Below are positions 8,021-17,029 of a stretch of 64,000 nt of DNA, in pieces. The stretch is taken from NCBI GenBank assembly GCA_934130085.1, contig CAKOXK010000003.1, positions 1 to 64,000 on the forward strand, in the 5' to 3' direction. The translations under genes and the position numbers were made by a program. The stretch is from an uncultured Clostridia bacterium (GTDB taxonomy: Bacteria > Bacillota > Clostridia > TANB77 > CAG-508). The notes beneath the pieces were generated by a model. It ran no database searches. It saw nothing but the letters and a program-made list of their open reading frames with translations, and was not told the DNA's origin. The number at the start of each line of letters is the position of its first letter. Position 1 is the stretch's first letter.

Positions 8021-8716
8021 TTATTTATTAAAAAATTGGCTTAAAATTTCTGCACATCTTTTTGATGCTGTTTCTAAATACTGTTCAAATGTTATGTTGT
8101 TGTTTCCATTTGGTGAGTCTGATATGCTTCTTATTACTAAGACTGGCACGTTATCTAGCTTGCACACCTGTGCTATTGCAGCTCCTTCCATTTCTATTGC
8201 ATCTGCATTGAATTTATCTCTTATTTTCTCTTTCATTTTTGGTTCTGTGCAAAAGATATCTCCTGATGCAATTGTTCCAATTTTTATTTTGAATTCTTTG
8301 TTTTGTAAGTTTTCTATAGTTTGTTCCATGCTCTTTATTAAATTTTCGTCACTTTTTATTTTTTCCCCCACATTACTTATGTACCCCTTTGGATGGCCAA
8401 AGGCTGTTATGTCAAAATCATGCTGTACTAGTGTTTTTCCAATTACTATGTCTCCTATTTGTAGCTCTTGGTTTGCACTTCCTGCTGATCCTACGTTTAT
8501 TACTGCATCTATTTCATAGTTATCAATTAATACTTGAGTTGTTCTTGCAGCGTTTACTTTTCCAACTCCCGATTCAACTAAAACAATGTTTTTATTGTTT
8601 ATTGTTCCTTCATAAAATTTTAGCTCATAAATATTTTTTTCTTGTACATTGTTCATTATTTTTTTGATTTCATTCATTTCTTCTTGCATTGCTGCAATTA
8701 TTCCAATTGTATTCAT
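8021..8716 (-). CDS. mtnN: 5'-methylthioadenosine/S-adenosylhomocysteine nucleosidase
   Basis: A 231-residue cytoplasmic enzyme that removes adenine from methylthioadenosine and S-adenosylhomocysteine, in the methionine salvage and activated-methyl cycles. The N-terminal GIIAAMQEEM carries the catalytic acid. NVGSAGSA forms the phosphate/ribose loop. AIEMEGAAIAQVC supplies the substrate-binding Met-Glu pair, and VIRSISDSPNG carries the catalytic Asp. The length matches the family. AGAGG ahead of the ATG is the RBS. It is monocistronic. Confidence 0.93.
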   Translation of the reverse strand: MNTIGIIAAMQEEMNEIKKIMNNVQEKNIYELKFYEGTINNKNIVLVESGVGKVNAARTTQVLIDNYEIDAVINVGSAGSANQELQIGDIVIGKTLVQHDFDITAFGHPKGYISNVGEKIKSDENLIKSMEQTIENLQNKEFKIKIGTIASGDIFCTEPKMKEKIRDKFNADAIEMEGAAIAQVCKLDNVPVLVIRSISDSPNGNNNITFEQYLETASKRCAEILSQFFNK

Positions 8717-9095
8717 TTTTTCCTCTATTCTAATCTTTTTACAGATTGCCTAAAATACATAATTCTTTGTACTCATAACGCAATAATATTGTTTTGTGAT
8801 ATATAAATTATAAGTTATTAGTAAATGAAATATGTAGGAACAAATATTAAATATATTATTTATATATTATATATTTAATATTATGTATTTAATATTATAT
8901 ATTAGTTATATATTATATTTCATTTTATATATTATATATTATTTATTGTATGTTATTTATGTAAATAATTATTTTTATCATGTTTTTAACATTTTACCGC
9001 ACGTTCCCTATATTATTCAATATTTTTCTTGCTTTTTTCTTATTATTGTTGTAATATGTTTTATATTGTTTATAGGTTTTCTAAACCTAAATTTT

Positions 9096-9132
9096 AAGGA
9101 GTTTATGATATTTTTTATCATATAAATTTATT
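9096..9132 (+). promoter_or_regulatory. yhbY leader: SD separated from the start codon by a mini-ORF and hairpin
   Basis: The only good SD upstream of yhbY is AAGGAG at 9096-9101, over 30 bases from its ATG. It sits directly ahead of a 6-codon frame, ATG at 9105 to TAA at 9123-9125 (MIFFII). TATGATA (9104-9110) and TATCATA (9116-9122) can form a hairpin that would bring SD and yhbY ATG close together. Either re-initiation or hairpin bypass could set expression. The rest of 8717-9095 is extremely AT-rich with no supported gene. Confidence 0.45.
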
Positions 9133-9426
9133 ATGACTAGTAAACAACGTGCTTATTTAAGAGGCTTGGCACACCATATTGATCCTATTTTTCAAATTGG
9201 GAAAGGTGGAATTTCTGATAATTTGATTAATCAACTTTCTGATGCTTTAGAGGCTAGAGAGCTTATTAAAATTTCTGTTCTTGATAATGCTCCTGATGTT
9301 GCAAAATCATTTGGCTCTTGCGTTGCTGAAGCTACTCATTCTGAATTAGTTCAAGTTATTGGAAATAAGATTACTCTTTATAGACCACGCAAAAAAGATT
9401 CAAAAATTGTTTTACCTAATGTTTAG
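9133..9426 (+). CDS. yhbY: YhbY family RNA-binding protein (CRM domain)
   Basis: A 97-residue single CRM-domain protein that binds pre-50S ribosomal particles in other bacteria and helps ribosome assembly. Diagnostic segments are KQRAYLRGLAHHIDPIFQIG, the GKGG loop (IGKGGISDNL), and the C-terminal GNKITLYRPRKKD. It covers the whole family length. The start is assigned at MTSKQRAYLRG because the fold begins there, although the nearest SD is displaced by a hairpin. An acyltransferase gene follows 44 bp downstream on the same strand. Confidence 0.92.
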   Translation: MTSKQRAYLRGLAHHIDPIFQIGKGGISDNLINQLSDALEARELIKISVLDNAPDVAKSFGSCVAEATHSELVQVIGNKITLYRPRKKDSKIVLPNV

Positions 9427-9470
9427 TCAAAATTTTCATTAGGTAAAACATAAGTAAATAGGAGCTTTTC

Positions 9471-10493
9471 ATGAATTATTTATCTAGAAAATCAAATATC
9501 GAATTATTGCGTTTGTTTTGCATTTTTGGCATTCTTGTAATGCATATCCTTGGCAGATCTATGAGCAATTTATCTTTTGCAAATAGAGAGATTGATTTAT
9601 TGTTTAATAGTTTTTTTAATTGCGGAGTTACAATCTTTGTATTGATTTCTGGCTATTTTGGTATACATTTTAGTTGGAAAAAGATATTTAAGTTGCATAC
9701 TATGGTTCTTGTTTATTCCATTATTTATACATTAGTTTCCATTCTTCCTACAGGTTTGGCTATTCAAGATGTTTTTATTACCGTCTTTCCTATTTTATCT
9801 AATAGGTTTTGGTTTATGACATCTTACTTTATTTTGAGCTTTTTATCCCCATATATAAATAAGTTTATTAATATGGTTAACAAAAAGGAATGCTTATCTT
9901 TAACACTTACTTTACTGTTTTTCTTTTCAATTATACCTACTGTAACTAATCTTGATTTTACATTTGATAATGGCAAAGGAATTGTTAATATGATTTTAAT
10001 TTACATTATTGGCAGATGTATTAAACTAGGCTATATCCACCTTTCTAAAAAGCAGAGTGTTATTTTGGGACTTGCCTCAATTTTAATTACCTTTGTTTTA
10101 ATGAGTTTTATATCATATTTTCAAGATAGGGTTGTTCTAGGTTACTTTTTTAATGATTACAGTATTTTGGTTATTGTTTCTTCTGTTTGTATTTTTAATA
10201 TTTTCAGAAGTTTCGATATTACAAGTCCCTTCATTAATAAACTTTCTAAGCATGTTCTTGCTGTATATATTCTTGAATGGCCTGTCATGGATTTACTTAA
10301 TAAATTTATTAATTTGAATGATTTTGGGCAGAGCCCTTGTTTCTTCTTGGCATTCTTTGCTTATGCTTTCTTGGTTTTTGCAGGTTGCATTTTGGTAGAC
10401 AAGGTAAGAGTTTTGCTATTCGATAAGTTAGAAGATAAGGTTATTGATAAAATAATTGCAGCCTTGAAGCTTCAAAATAACGCAAAAATATAA
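9471..10493 (+). CDS. Membrane acyltransferase (acyltransferase 3 family)
   Basis: A 340-residue, very hydrophobic protein with about ten membrane segments. The N-terminus RKSNIELLRLFCIFGILVMH fits the acyltransferase 3 (OafA/WecH-like) family, with the conserved His at about residue 25 in LVMHI. These enzymes acylate sugars or polysaccharides at the cytoplasmic membrane. The acceptor here cannot be told; cell-surface polysaccharide is most likely. It may be cotranscribed with yhbY, and the structured repeat at 10588 follows it. AGGAGC precedes the ATG. Confidence 0.85.
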   Translation: MNYLSRKSNIELLRLFCIFGILVMHILGRSMSNLSFANREIDLLFNSFFNCGVTIFVLISGYFGIHFSWKKIFKLHTMVLVYSIIYTLVSILPTGLAIQDVFITVFPILSNRFWFMTSYFILSFLSPYINKFINMVNKKECLSLTLTLLFFFSIIPTVTNLDFTFDNGKGIVNMILIYIIGRCIKLGYIHLSKKQSVILGLASILITFVLMSFISYFQDRVVLGYFFNDYSILVIVSSVCIFNIFRSFDITSPFINKLSKHVLAVYILEWPVMDLLNKFINLNDFGQSPCFFLAFFAYAFLVFAGCILVDKVRVLLFDKLEDKVIDKIIAALKLQNNAKI

Positions 10494-10587
10494 GTTATAC
10501 TTTGTTCAAAATAGTGCAAAAATAAGTTATACTTTATTCAAAATAGCGCAAAAATATGAATTAAGTTTATTTAAATAATTTAAATAT

Positions 10588-10734
10588 AAAAAAGATTTAA
10601 TATTATATTGTTCGAGAAAGCCGCGTTAGCGATCAAGCGCAGCGCGAATGTTTTTTTCTTCCGCAAGTACATTTTGACTAACGAAGAAAAAAACGAACAA
10701 GGCTTCAAGAACAATATACTATTAAATCTTTTTT
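10588..10734 (+). repeat. Structured intergenic repeat, copy A
   Basis: 147 bp. The outer arms 10588-10613 and 10709-10734 are complementary in 25 of 26 positions. Next inside are AAGCC/GGCTT, then a conserved GC-rich block (GCGATCAAGCGCAGCGCGAA), then an inner stem TTTTTTTCTTC/GAAGAAAAAAA (10651-10661 and 10683-10693) enclosing a loop that ends TTGACTAAC. The same plan recurs at 17350 and, reversed, at 60754. It lies between convergent genes and could also end transcription from both. Confidence 0.8.
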
Positions 10735-10816
10735 GTTGATTTTTATTGATTTTTTATTCATTTCTATTTACTAGTTATAGCCCAATTTTTACTTTTTTAT
10801 AACAGAGTATATCAAT

Positions 10817-11725
10817 TTAGCAATCAAGCTCATACCCTAATTTTTGTAATGTTTCTTTTGTTCTTAGTATGTTTTTTGGTGTGCCCAAATAGTCTTCTTC
10901 TGCAACTTCTATTGTGATTTCACAGTCTGTATATTTCTGATAGGCTTTCATTATTTTATCTAATTTTTCTAAATCACCTTCATGATCTATGTAAAATGGT
11001 CTGCCATGGTCTTGTTTTAGACCGTTATCCCACATATTATTAAGATGGATTAATCCTAGTTTTTCTCCATCCGTTGCCATTTTGAATGTTCTATCAAAAT
11101 CTAGCAAATCTTCTTGTGACATTCTTCTCCATGCTTCATAAGACATCATTAAGTGACAGGTATCAAGCAAAGTATATACTCTATTTTTTTCCGTGATGGC
11201 TTCGTTTAGCTGTTTTACTGCAAATGTGACATCATCCATATCAAATACTGTTTTAAATCTTCCAAAGTCTGTTGCACAACTGTTTTCTATGGCTAGGTCT
11301 ACGTTTTTGTATTTTTCAAGAGTATTTTTTATTTTTGGTCCAATTTTTTCTGGTATTATTCTGGTTTCTTCTAAGTCTAGCTTTGAATTGTTATTATGTA
11401 CTACAACTTTTATTCTTCTATTTTCAAGTTCTGATATGTATTCAGCATATTTACATGTATCCTCAAACATATTGTAAATTTCATCTGATACCAGATGATT
11501 TAGGGCTATATCTCCAGTTATTTTATTTCCTTTTATCAATGGTGTATGTACAACTGATATGTCAACATTTAATTCATCAATTGCTTTTTTTGTATCATTG
11601 TATTCACTTTCTGTTAAAAAACTGTGAATAAGTTGTATTTCGATATGTTTAAATCCGTTATTTACTTTTGGAAGAAATTCTTCAAATACGGGTATTGTTT
11701 TTGCATTAATTCTTATTTTTTCCAT
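10817..11725 (-). CDS. Sugar phosphate isomerase/epimerase-like TIM-barrel protein
   Basis: A 302-residue protein of the xylose isomerase-like / AP endonuclease family 2 TIM-barrel superfamily. Candidate metal ligands appear in order: Glu in DLAIENSC, Asp and His in LLDTCHLMMS, His in LGLIHLNN, and Glu in ITIEVAEEDYLG. The enzyme would be cytoplasmic; its substrate (sugar, inositol derivative or abasic DNA) is not evident. The neighbours give no pathway clue and the SD is weak. Lack of the fuller set of endonuclease IV residues makes an isomerase/epimerase more likely than a nuclease. Confidence 0.75.
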   Translation of the reverse strand: MEKIRINAKTIPVFEEFLPKVNNGFKHIEIQLIHSFLTESEYNDTKKAIDELNVDISVVHTPLIKGNKITGDIALNHLVSDEIYNMFEDTCKYAEYISELENRRIKVVVHNNNSKLDLEETRIIPEKIGPKIKNTLEKYKNVDLAIENSCATDFGRFKTVFDMDDVTFAVKQLNEAITEKNRVYTLLDTCHLMMSYEAWRRMSQEDLLDFDRTFKMATDGEKLGLIHLNNMWDNGLKQDHGRPFYIDHEGDLEKLDKIMKAYQKYTDCEITIEVAEEDYLGTPKNILRTKETLQKLGYELDC

Positions 11726-12096
11726 ATACTTTTCACTTTCTACACTTTTTTCGTTTTGTTTCGATTATATTTATATTTTAAGCTATAACCTTAAAATTTA
11801 TTTAATCATTATTGTAGTTTAAAATTATGTTTAAGTTTTTCTTTGTCAAAAGAGTTTGGCCTATTTTCATATTTTTTCATTCTAATTTCTCGTGAAAAGA
11901 GCTATTAGTGCTTAACGTTAAATCAGGTTTATTGTTTCGCACAAATAGCTCATTTTCAATTCTAATATACAGTTCTTTCTAATACATTTTCTATCAAACA
12001 TATATTTTGGTAAATATATATTTCGCTATATTAGTTTTGGAACACTTCTTTAGTTAAAAGTGATTATCAATTTTTAAAAGCTTAGCTAATGCTTAA
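11726..12096. other. Gene-free spacer
   Basis: AT-rich spacer between the TIM-barrel gene and the spore protein gene. No open frame with an RBS, tRNA-like fold or clear terminator was found. Confidence 0.4.
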
Positions 12097-12291
12097 CTAT
12101 CTATTTGATAATTGTGATTCGGCTTGTTGAATCATCTTCTTAACCATGTTTCCACCAACTTTACCAGCATCTTTTGCAGCTATATCTCCGTTGTATCCAT
12201 CTTTTAATGATACTCCAACTTCGTTTGCTACTTCATATTTAAATTTGTTTAATGCTTCTGGTACATTTTTTGTACTTTTTGAGTTTGCCAT
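12097..12291 (-). CDS. Alpha/beta-type small acid-soluble spore protein
   Basis: A 64-residue protein of the SASP family that coats and protects DNA in spores. Diagnostic features are ALNKFKYEVANEVGV (with the E-V cleavage region used by the germination protease), GYNGDIAAKDAGKVGGNMVKKM, and the short basic/glutamine tail. Length is normal. It is preceded by a strong SD (GGAGGTGA) and is monocistronic, as expected for a late forespore gene. Its presence shows that the organism belongs to a sporulating lineage. Confidence 0.95.
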   Translation of the reverse strand: MANSKSTKNVPEALNKFKYEVANEVGVSLKDGYNGDIAAKDAGKVGGNMVKKMIQQAESQLSNR

Positions 12292-12516
12292 TATAGTTCA
12301 CCTCCATATATTATTGAAAAAGTCTTCAAACAAATTAAACAATATCTTTATAAAACTTAATTTGAATGTTCTATCTTTTTCACTATATATGATGTACAAA
12401 TTCTTTTTATTTACTCTGGTAATTTTTTCATTTTTAATTTGCTTTTTACTTGTGCTTGATTGTTCCCTTATTGCTATTTGCTATTTGCTGTTTGCGATTT
12501 ACTATTTACTATTTAA

Positions 12517-12690
12517 TTAATTCTCTTATTAACGTTCTTTGCATGTTTTATTTGTTTAATTCTTTTATGAACGTTCTTTTTATATTTTATTTGTTTAATT
12601 CTCTCATGAACGTTCTTTTTATGTTTTATTTGTTTAATTCTCTTATTAACGTTCTTTTTATGTTTCATTTGTTTAATTCTTTTAAGAACA
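12517..12690. repeat. 39-bp tandem repeat x4-5 reaching into the gatB stop region
   Basis: Units starting TTAATTCT at 12517, 12556, 12595, 12634 and 12673 are spaced exactly 39 bp apart. The last one is the coding 3' end of gatB (KELNK and stop), so the array appears to be stepwise duplication of the gene's tail into the downstream spacer. Each unit carries an AACGTTCTT-like palindromic core. Confidence 0.75.
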
Positions 12691-14104
12691 TTTCATTTAG
12701 CATTTTTGGATTTGCTTTTCCTTTTGTTTGCTTCATTGCTTGGCCTACTAAGAATCCTAAAGCTCTATCTTTTCCTGCTTTATAGTCGGCTACTGATTGG
12801 CTGTTATTTGCAAGTATTTCTTCCACAACTTTTTTAATCTGATTTTCATCTGATATTTGTACTAGCCCTTTTTCTTCTATTATTTGTTTTGGTGAACGTG
12901 GGTTTTCGAATAGCTCTTCTAGTACTTTTTTACCAATACTCGTGCTTATTGTTCCTTTATCAATTAGTTCAACAAGTTCTGCTAAGTTCTCTGCTGTAAA
13001 TGGTATTTGATCTGGTTCCATTTCTTTCTCATTTAGTATTCTTGCTATATCTGATGTTAACCAGTTGCAAACTGCTTTGTAGTTTTTGCATAATGCTCCT
13101 GCTTTTTCAAAAATATCAGAATATGCTTTTGACGATGTTAGAGCATTTGCATCTTTTTCTGACAATTTTAATTCTTCCATGTAGCGTTTTTTTCTGACTT
13201 CTGGCATCTCTGGCAAGTTCTTCTTGATGTTTTCTATGTATTCATCTGATAACTTTATTGCTACCAAGTCTGGTTCCGGAAAATACCTGTAATCTTGAGC
13301 ATCTTCCTTGTTTCTCATTGAGTATGTTCTGCCTTGTAAATCATCCCATCTCATTGTTTCTTGTACTACTTCTTCGCCATTTTCATTTGCTTCAATTTGA
13401 GTTTCTTTCTCATATTCTATTGCTCTTTGAATTGATTTAAATGAGTTCATGTTTTTCATTTCATGTCTTGTGCCGAATGGTTCATTCTTTTTGTGAACTG
13501 ATACGTTTACATCTGCTCTTAAAGATCCCTCTTCCATTTTACAGTCTGATACATTGATGTATTGCAAAATTGATTTTAATTTTTTTAGGTATCTATCAGC
13601 TTCGCCACTTGAACGAATATCGGGTTCAGATACAATTTCAATTAATGGAACCCCTGCTCTATTTAGGTCTACTAAGCTTCCTCCTGAAAATTCGTTGTGG
13701 TTTAATTTTCCTGCATCTTCTTCTATGTGTATTCTAAGTATTCTAACTTTTTTTAGATTTCCATTATCATCTTCTATTTCAATGTAGCCATTATTGCATA
13801 GTGGTTTATCAAATTGAGATATCTGATACGATTTTGGTAAGTCAGGATAGAAATAATTTTTTCTATCATTTTTACTATCTTTTGAAATTGTGCAGTTTGT
13901 TGCCAGTCCGGCCTTTACAGCATATTCAACAACCTTTTCATTTAACTTTGGTAATGCTCCTGGTAATGCCATGCAGACTGGACAAATATGGGTATTTTCT
14001 TTTTCTCCAAAGCTTGTTTTACATGAACAGAAAATTTTTGTTTTTGTTGAAAGCTCTGCGTGAACCTCAAGACCAACTACTAATTCATAGTCTTCTTTTG
14101 CCAT
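12665..14104 (-). CDS. gatB: Asp-tRNA(Asn)/Glu-tRNA(Gln) amidotransferase subunit B
   Basis: A 479-residue subunit that phosphorylates and then amidates misacylated Glu-tRNA(Gln) or Asp-tRNA(Asn), using ammonia delivered from GatA. Typical elements are VVGLEVHAELSTKTKIFC at the N-terminus, zinc-type cysteines in CSC and CPVCMALPGALP, the KNYFYPDLPKSYQISQFD block, DVNVSV, and the helical/YqeY tail ending MLNEMFLKELNK. Full length. It is the last gene of the gat operon, 33 bp after gatA. The 39-bp tandem repeats begin at its stop codon. Confidence 0.97.
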   Translation of the reverse strand: MAKEDYELVVGLEVHAELSTKTKIFCSCKTSFGEKENTHICPVCMALPGALPKLNEKVVEYAVKAGLATNCTISKDSKNDRKNYFYPDLPKSYQISQFDKPLCNNGYIEIEDDNGNLKKVRILRIHIEEDAGKLNHNEFSGGSLVDLNRAGVPLIEIVSEPDIRSSGEADRYLKKLKSILQYINVSDCKMEEGSLRADVNVSVHKKNEPFGTRHEMKNMNSFKSIQRAIEYEKETQIEANENGEEVVQETMRWDDLQGRTYSMRNKEDAQDYRYFPEPDLVAIKLSDEYIENIKKNLPEMPEVRKKRYMEELKLSEKDANALTSSKAYSDIFEKAGALCKNYKAVCNWLTSDIARILNEKEMEPDQIPFTAENLAELVELIDKGTISTSIGKKVLEELFENPRSPKQIIEEKGLVQISDENQIKKVVEEILANNSQSVADYKAGKDRALGFLVGQAMKQTKGKANPKMLNEMFLKELNK

Positions 14105-14137
14105 TATTATATTTCCTTTCTAATTTTTTATACTTTC

Positions 14138-15595
14138 TTATTTTTTGAATTCTGGTTGATATTTTTCTCTAAATTTTGTTTTTTGTTCAAATGCATAAGC
14201 TGCATTTAGAATTGTTTGTTCCTGGAATCTGTTGCCGATTAATTGCATTCCTATTGGCATTCCTTGTTTATCAACTCCTGCTGGAATTGATATTGCTGGA
14301 ACACTTGCTATGTTTATTGAAACTGTACATATATCAGCTAAATACATCTCCATTGGGTTTGATGATTTTTGTCCTATATCAAATGCAGTTGTTGGTGCGA
14401 CTGGTGTTAATAATACATCATATTTTTTAAAAGCATTATCAAATTGATTTTTCACAAAAGTACGAACCTTCTGAGCTTTTTTGTAATATGCATCATAATA
14501 ACCAGATGATAATACATAAGTACCAAGTATGATTCTTCTTTTTACTTCTTCTCCAAATCCCTCTGTTCTTGTGTTTTTGTATAGTTCTTTTAAGTTTGTA
14601 TAATTCTTTGTTCTGTAACCATATCTGATTCCATCAAATCTTCCTAAGTTTGATGATGCTTCAGCACATGCGATTATGTAATATGTTGCCAACGCATATT
14701 TAGCAACATCAAGTGAGAACTCTTCAACCTCTGCGCCCATGCTTTTATATGTTTCTATTGCCTCTTTTAGTTTTGATTTTACTTCTTCATTTATTCCGTC
14801 TCCGAAGAATTCTTTTGGAACTCCAATTTTTAATCCTTTTACATCATCTTTCAAAGATTTTTCATAATTAATCTTTTCAACCTTAGCTGACGTTGAATCT
14901 TTCTCGTCATACCCTGCAATTACATTTAGTAGAATTGCTGCATCTCTTACGTCTTTGGTGATTGGGCCTATTTGGTCAAGTGATGAAGCAAATGCTACTA
15001 AGCCATATCTTGAAACAAGTCCATAAGTTGGTTTTAGACCAACTACCCCGCAAAATGATGCTGGTTCTCTTATTGATCCTCCTGTGTCAGATCCAAGGGC
15101 CCAAGGAACTAAGTTTGCCGCAACGGCTGCAGCAGATCCCCCTGATGAGCCCCCTGGAACTTTATTTAAATTCCATGGATTCTTTGTAATTTTCATTGCT
15201 GAATTTTCAGTTGATGAACCCATCGCAAATTCATCCATATTAAGTTTGCCAAGACTAATTATTTGATTCTCATTTAATTTTTCTACAGCTGTTGCATCAT
15301 AAGGTGATACAAAGTTCTCAAGCATTTTTGATGCGCATGTTGTTTTTACATTTTTTTCGCAAATATTATCTTTTATACCTATTGGTATTCCCGATAGTCT
15401 ACCTGTTCTTGATTCATCTATTTTTTCTGCTTGTTTTTTTGCTTCATCAAGTGTTAAAGTAATAAAGCTTTCAACATCTTTTTCTTTCTCATTTATTCTT
15501 TTTTCATAAGCTTCAACAATCTCTTTTGATGTTAACTCATTTTTATCTAACTTTTCTATTAGTTCATGCACGGTTAAGTTTGTTATATCACTCAT
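14138..15595 (-). CDS. gatA: Asp-tRNA(Asn)/Glu-tRNA(Gln) amidotransferase subunit A
   Basis: A 485-residue amidase-signature enzyme that hydrolyses glutamine and channels ammonia to GatB. The Ser-cisSer-Lys triad is visible: Lys in GIPIGIKDNI, cis-Ser in PGGSSGGSAAA, nucleophile Ser in LGSDTGGSIREPA. LKPTYGLVSRYGLVAFASSLDQIGP is typical GatA. Full length, cytoplasmic, acting in the GatCAB complex. It lies between a nucleoside-kinase-like gene and gatB. The long upstream gap (15596-15863) contains AT-rich imperfect repeats, so gatA-gatB may also have their own promoter. Confidence 0.97.
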   Translation of the reverse strand: MSDITNLTVHELIEKLDKNELTSKEIVEAYEKRINEKEKDVESFITLTLDEAKKQAEKIDESRTGRLSGIPIGIKDNICEKNVKTTCASKMLENFVSPYDATAVEKLNENQIISLGKLNMDEFAMGSSTENSAMKITKNPWNLNKVPGGSSGGSAAAVAANLVPWALGSDTGGSIREPASFCGVVGLKPTYGLVSRYGLVAFASSLDQIGPITKDVRDAAILLNVIAGYDEKDSTSAKVEKINYEKSLKDDVKGLKIGVPKEFFGDGINEEVKSKLKEAIETYKSMGAEVEEFSLDVAKYALATYYIIACAEASSNLGRFDGIRYGYRTKNYTNLKELYKNTRTEGFGEEVKRRIILGTYVLSSGYYDAYYKKAQKVRTFVKNQFDNAFKKYDVLLTPVAPTTAFDIGQKSSNPMEMYLADICTVSINIASVPAISIPAGVDKQGMPIGMQLIGNRFQEQTILNAAYAFEQKTKFREKYQPEFKK

Positions 15596-15699
15596 AGTTT
15601 TAATTTGATTATTTTGTAATCAATCTCCTTAAATTATTTAGGTTTTTTAGGTGCCTATAAACCTTAAATTTTCAATATTTATATTTGGTCATTGATAGT

Positions 15700-15840
15700 T
15701 TTTCAATATTTTCTATTTATTTCTTAATACTTTTTAATATTTTTTCTATTTAGGCCTTAATAATTTTCTTATATTTTCTATTTAGCTTTTAAGAATTTTC
15801 TTATATTTTCTATTTAGCTTTTAAAAATTTTCAATCATAT
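15700..15840. repeat. Degenerate ~31-35-bp AT-rich tandem repeats
   Basis: TTTTCTATTTAG(C/G) followed by TTTTAA(G/A)AATTTTC recurs three to four times in this gap between the kinase gene and gatA. It is probably slippage-derived; no gene is present. Confidence 0.5.
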
Positions 15841-15882
15841 TTAACTTTGTTTTTTCATCTTATGCGTTATTTCTTTTATTTT

Positions 15883-16464
15883 TTAGTCTTTCCAATCTAG
15901 TATATCTAATATTTCTTTTTTTACTACATCTTCTTTACGAGAATTATCGATTTTCAAAACATTTATTGAAGGATATTTAGTCTTTATTTCATCTGCTAAC
16001 TTTAAATACTCGTTTTGCTGTTTAACACTATTTTCTTTGTTAAACTCTGCATTTTTAAAACTTGCCTTTCCTGGTCTATCAAGCCTTTTAATATAATCAT
16101 CTTCGTTTCTTAAATATAAAGCTATGTAATAAATATTAAAATCCATTTTTGAAAGTCTATCAAGTAGCTTGTTATATTCATCTGTAAATGAATATTCTTT
16201 CAAACCAAGTCTGCAATAAACCTCTTCTGTAAAAAATGTTCTATCAAACAATAAATTCACACTTGTATTTTCAAGATTTTTAATATAATCAAGAAGTGTT
16301 TCATACATTTTAACAGATTTGTTTTTCCCTTCAATGCTTAAATCTTTAGTTCCGCATAATCTATAAAGATTTGTGTATGATATTGAATTTCTGATAAAAT
16401 CAGTAATCGTAGTTTTTCCAACTCCTTGAGGTCCTTCAACAATAATTATTTTAGAATTTGCCAT
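15883..16464 (-). CDS. Deoxynucleoside/thymidylate kinase-like P-loop protein
   Basis: A P-loop kinase of 193 residues with Walker A GPQGVGKTT at the N-terminus, the NLLFDRTFFTEEVY segment (DR-type motif of deoxynucleoside and thymidylate kinases), and a C-terminal YPSINVLKIDNS segment. It probably phosphorylates a (deoxy)nucleoside or nucleotide in the cytoplasm. A start at 16464 (MANSKIII) is preferred over 16488 because AAGGAAAG lies just ahead of it. Its position between gatC and gatA is unusual. It differs from standard Tmk in length and in the LID region (RPGKASFKN), so the substrate is unsure. Confidence 0.7.
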   Translation of the reverse strand: MANSKIIIVEGPQGVGKTTITDFIRNSISYTNLYRLCGTKDLSIEGKNKSVKMYETLLDYIKNLENTSVNLLFDRTFFTEEVYCRLGLKEYSFTDEYNKLLDRLSKMDFNIYYIALYLRNEDDYIKRLDRPGKASFKNAEFNKENSVKQQNEYLKLADEIKTKYPSINVLKIDNSRKEDVVKKEILDILDWKD

Positions 16465-16502
16465 ATTTCTTTCCTTACTCTTTATCAATTGTTTTTTTAC
16501 TT

Positions 16503-16796
16503 TTAGTTTATAACCTTTGGTATTTTGAACATATTGTTTTCAAGCTCTGGTGCATTATTCATTATGCCTTCTTTATTTTCAAAATCTATAACCTCATCTT
16601 TTCTGAATGCATTGGCACTTTCATTTGCCATAAATGTCTCACTTAAATCATCAATAGGAGCTTTTTGAATTACTTCTACATAATTTAATATATCATCAAG
16701 ATTTTTTAAGTACTTATCAACTTCATCATCAGCAATATTTAAGTCAGCAAGATTTGCTATGTGTAAAAGTTCTTCTTTACTTACTTTTTTTTGCAT
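16503..16796 (-). CDS. gatC: Asp-tRNA(Asn)/Glu-tRNA(Gln) amidotransferase subunit C
   Basis: A 97-residue protein of the GatC family, which wraps around GatA and GatB and stabilises the transamidosome. The pattern ELLHIANLADLNIADDEVDK, LDDILNYVEVIQ, and the C-terminal FRKDEVIDFENKEGIMNNAP is typical. First gene of the operon, with GAGGAAA upstream. The nucleoside-kinase-like gene starts 39 bp after its stop, which separates it from gatA. Confidence 0.93.
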   Translation of the reverse strand: MQKKVSKEELLHIANLADLNIADDEVDKYLKNLDDILNYVEVIQKAPIDDLSETFMANESANAFRKDEVIDFENKEGIMNNAPELENNMFKIPKVIN

Positions 16797-17029
16797 ATCA
16801 TTTTCCTCTTTTCTTTTTAGTATTTAGACCAAGTCTAAAAAAGTCACTTTATAATATAGCTTATTTTACCTTTTTTTTGCCTATTTTTCAATAGTATAAG
16901 TCAAAAATATTGATAATCAAAATTTACTTTTTTATGTTTTTTCGACATTATTCTTTTCTTTTTCTATTTTTTGTGATATATGTATTTTTATATTGTAGGA
17001 AATAAATTTTTATAGAAATGGGTGATTTT

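Noticed and set aside
8883..9125. 80-residue Tyr/Ile-rich open frame upstream of yhbY
   Set aside because: Composed of TAT/ATT-rich repeats in an AT-only spacer, no SD at its start; its last codons coincide with the yhbY mini-ORF.
10588..10734. IS200/IS605-type or other transposon end with its own transposase nearby
   Set aside because: No transposase lies near any copy, no target-site duplication is visible, and paired arms of differing sequence are unlike fixed IS ends.
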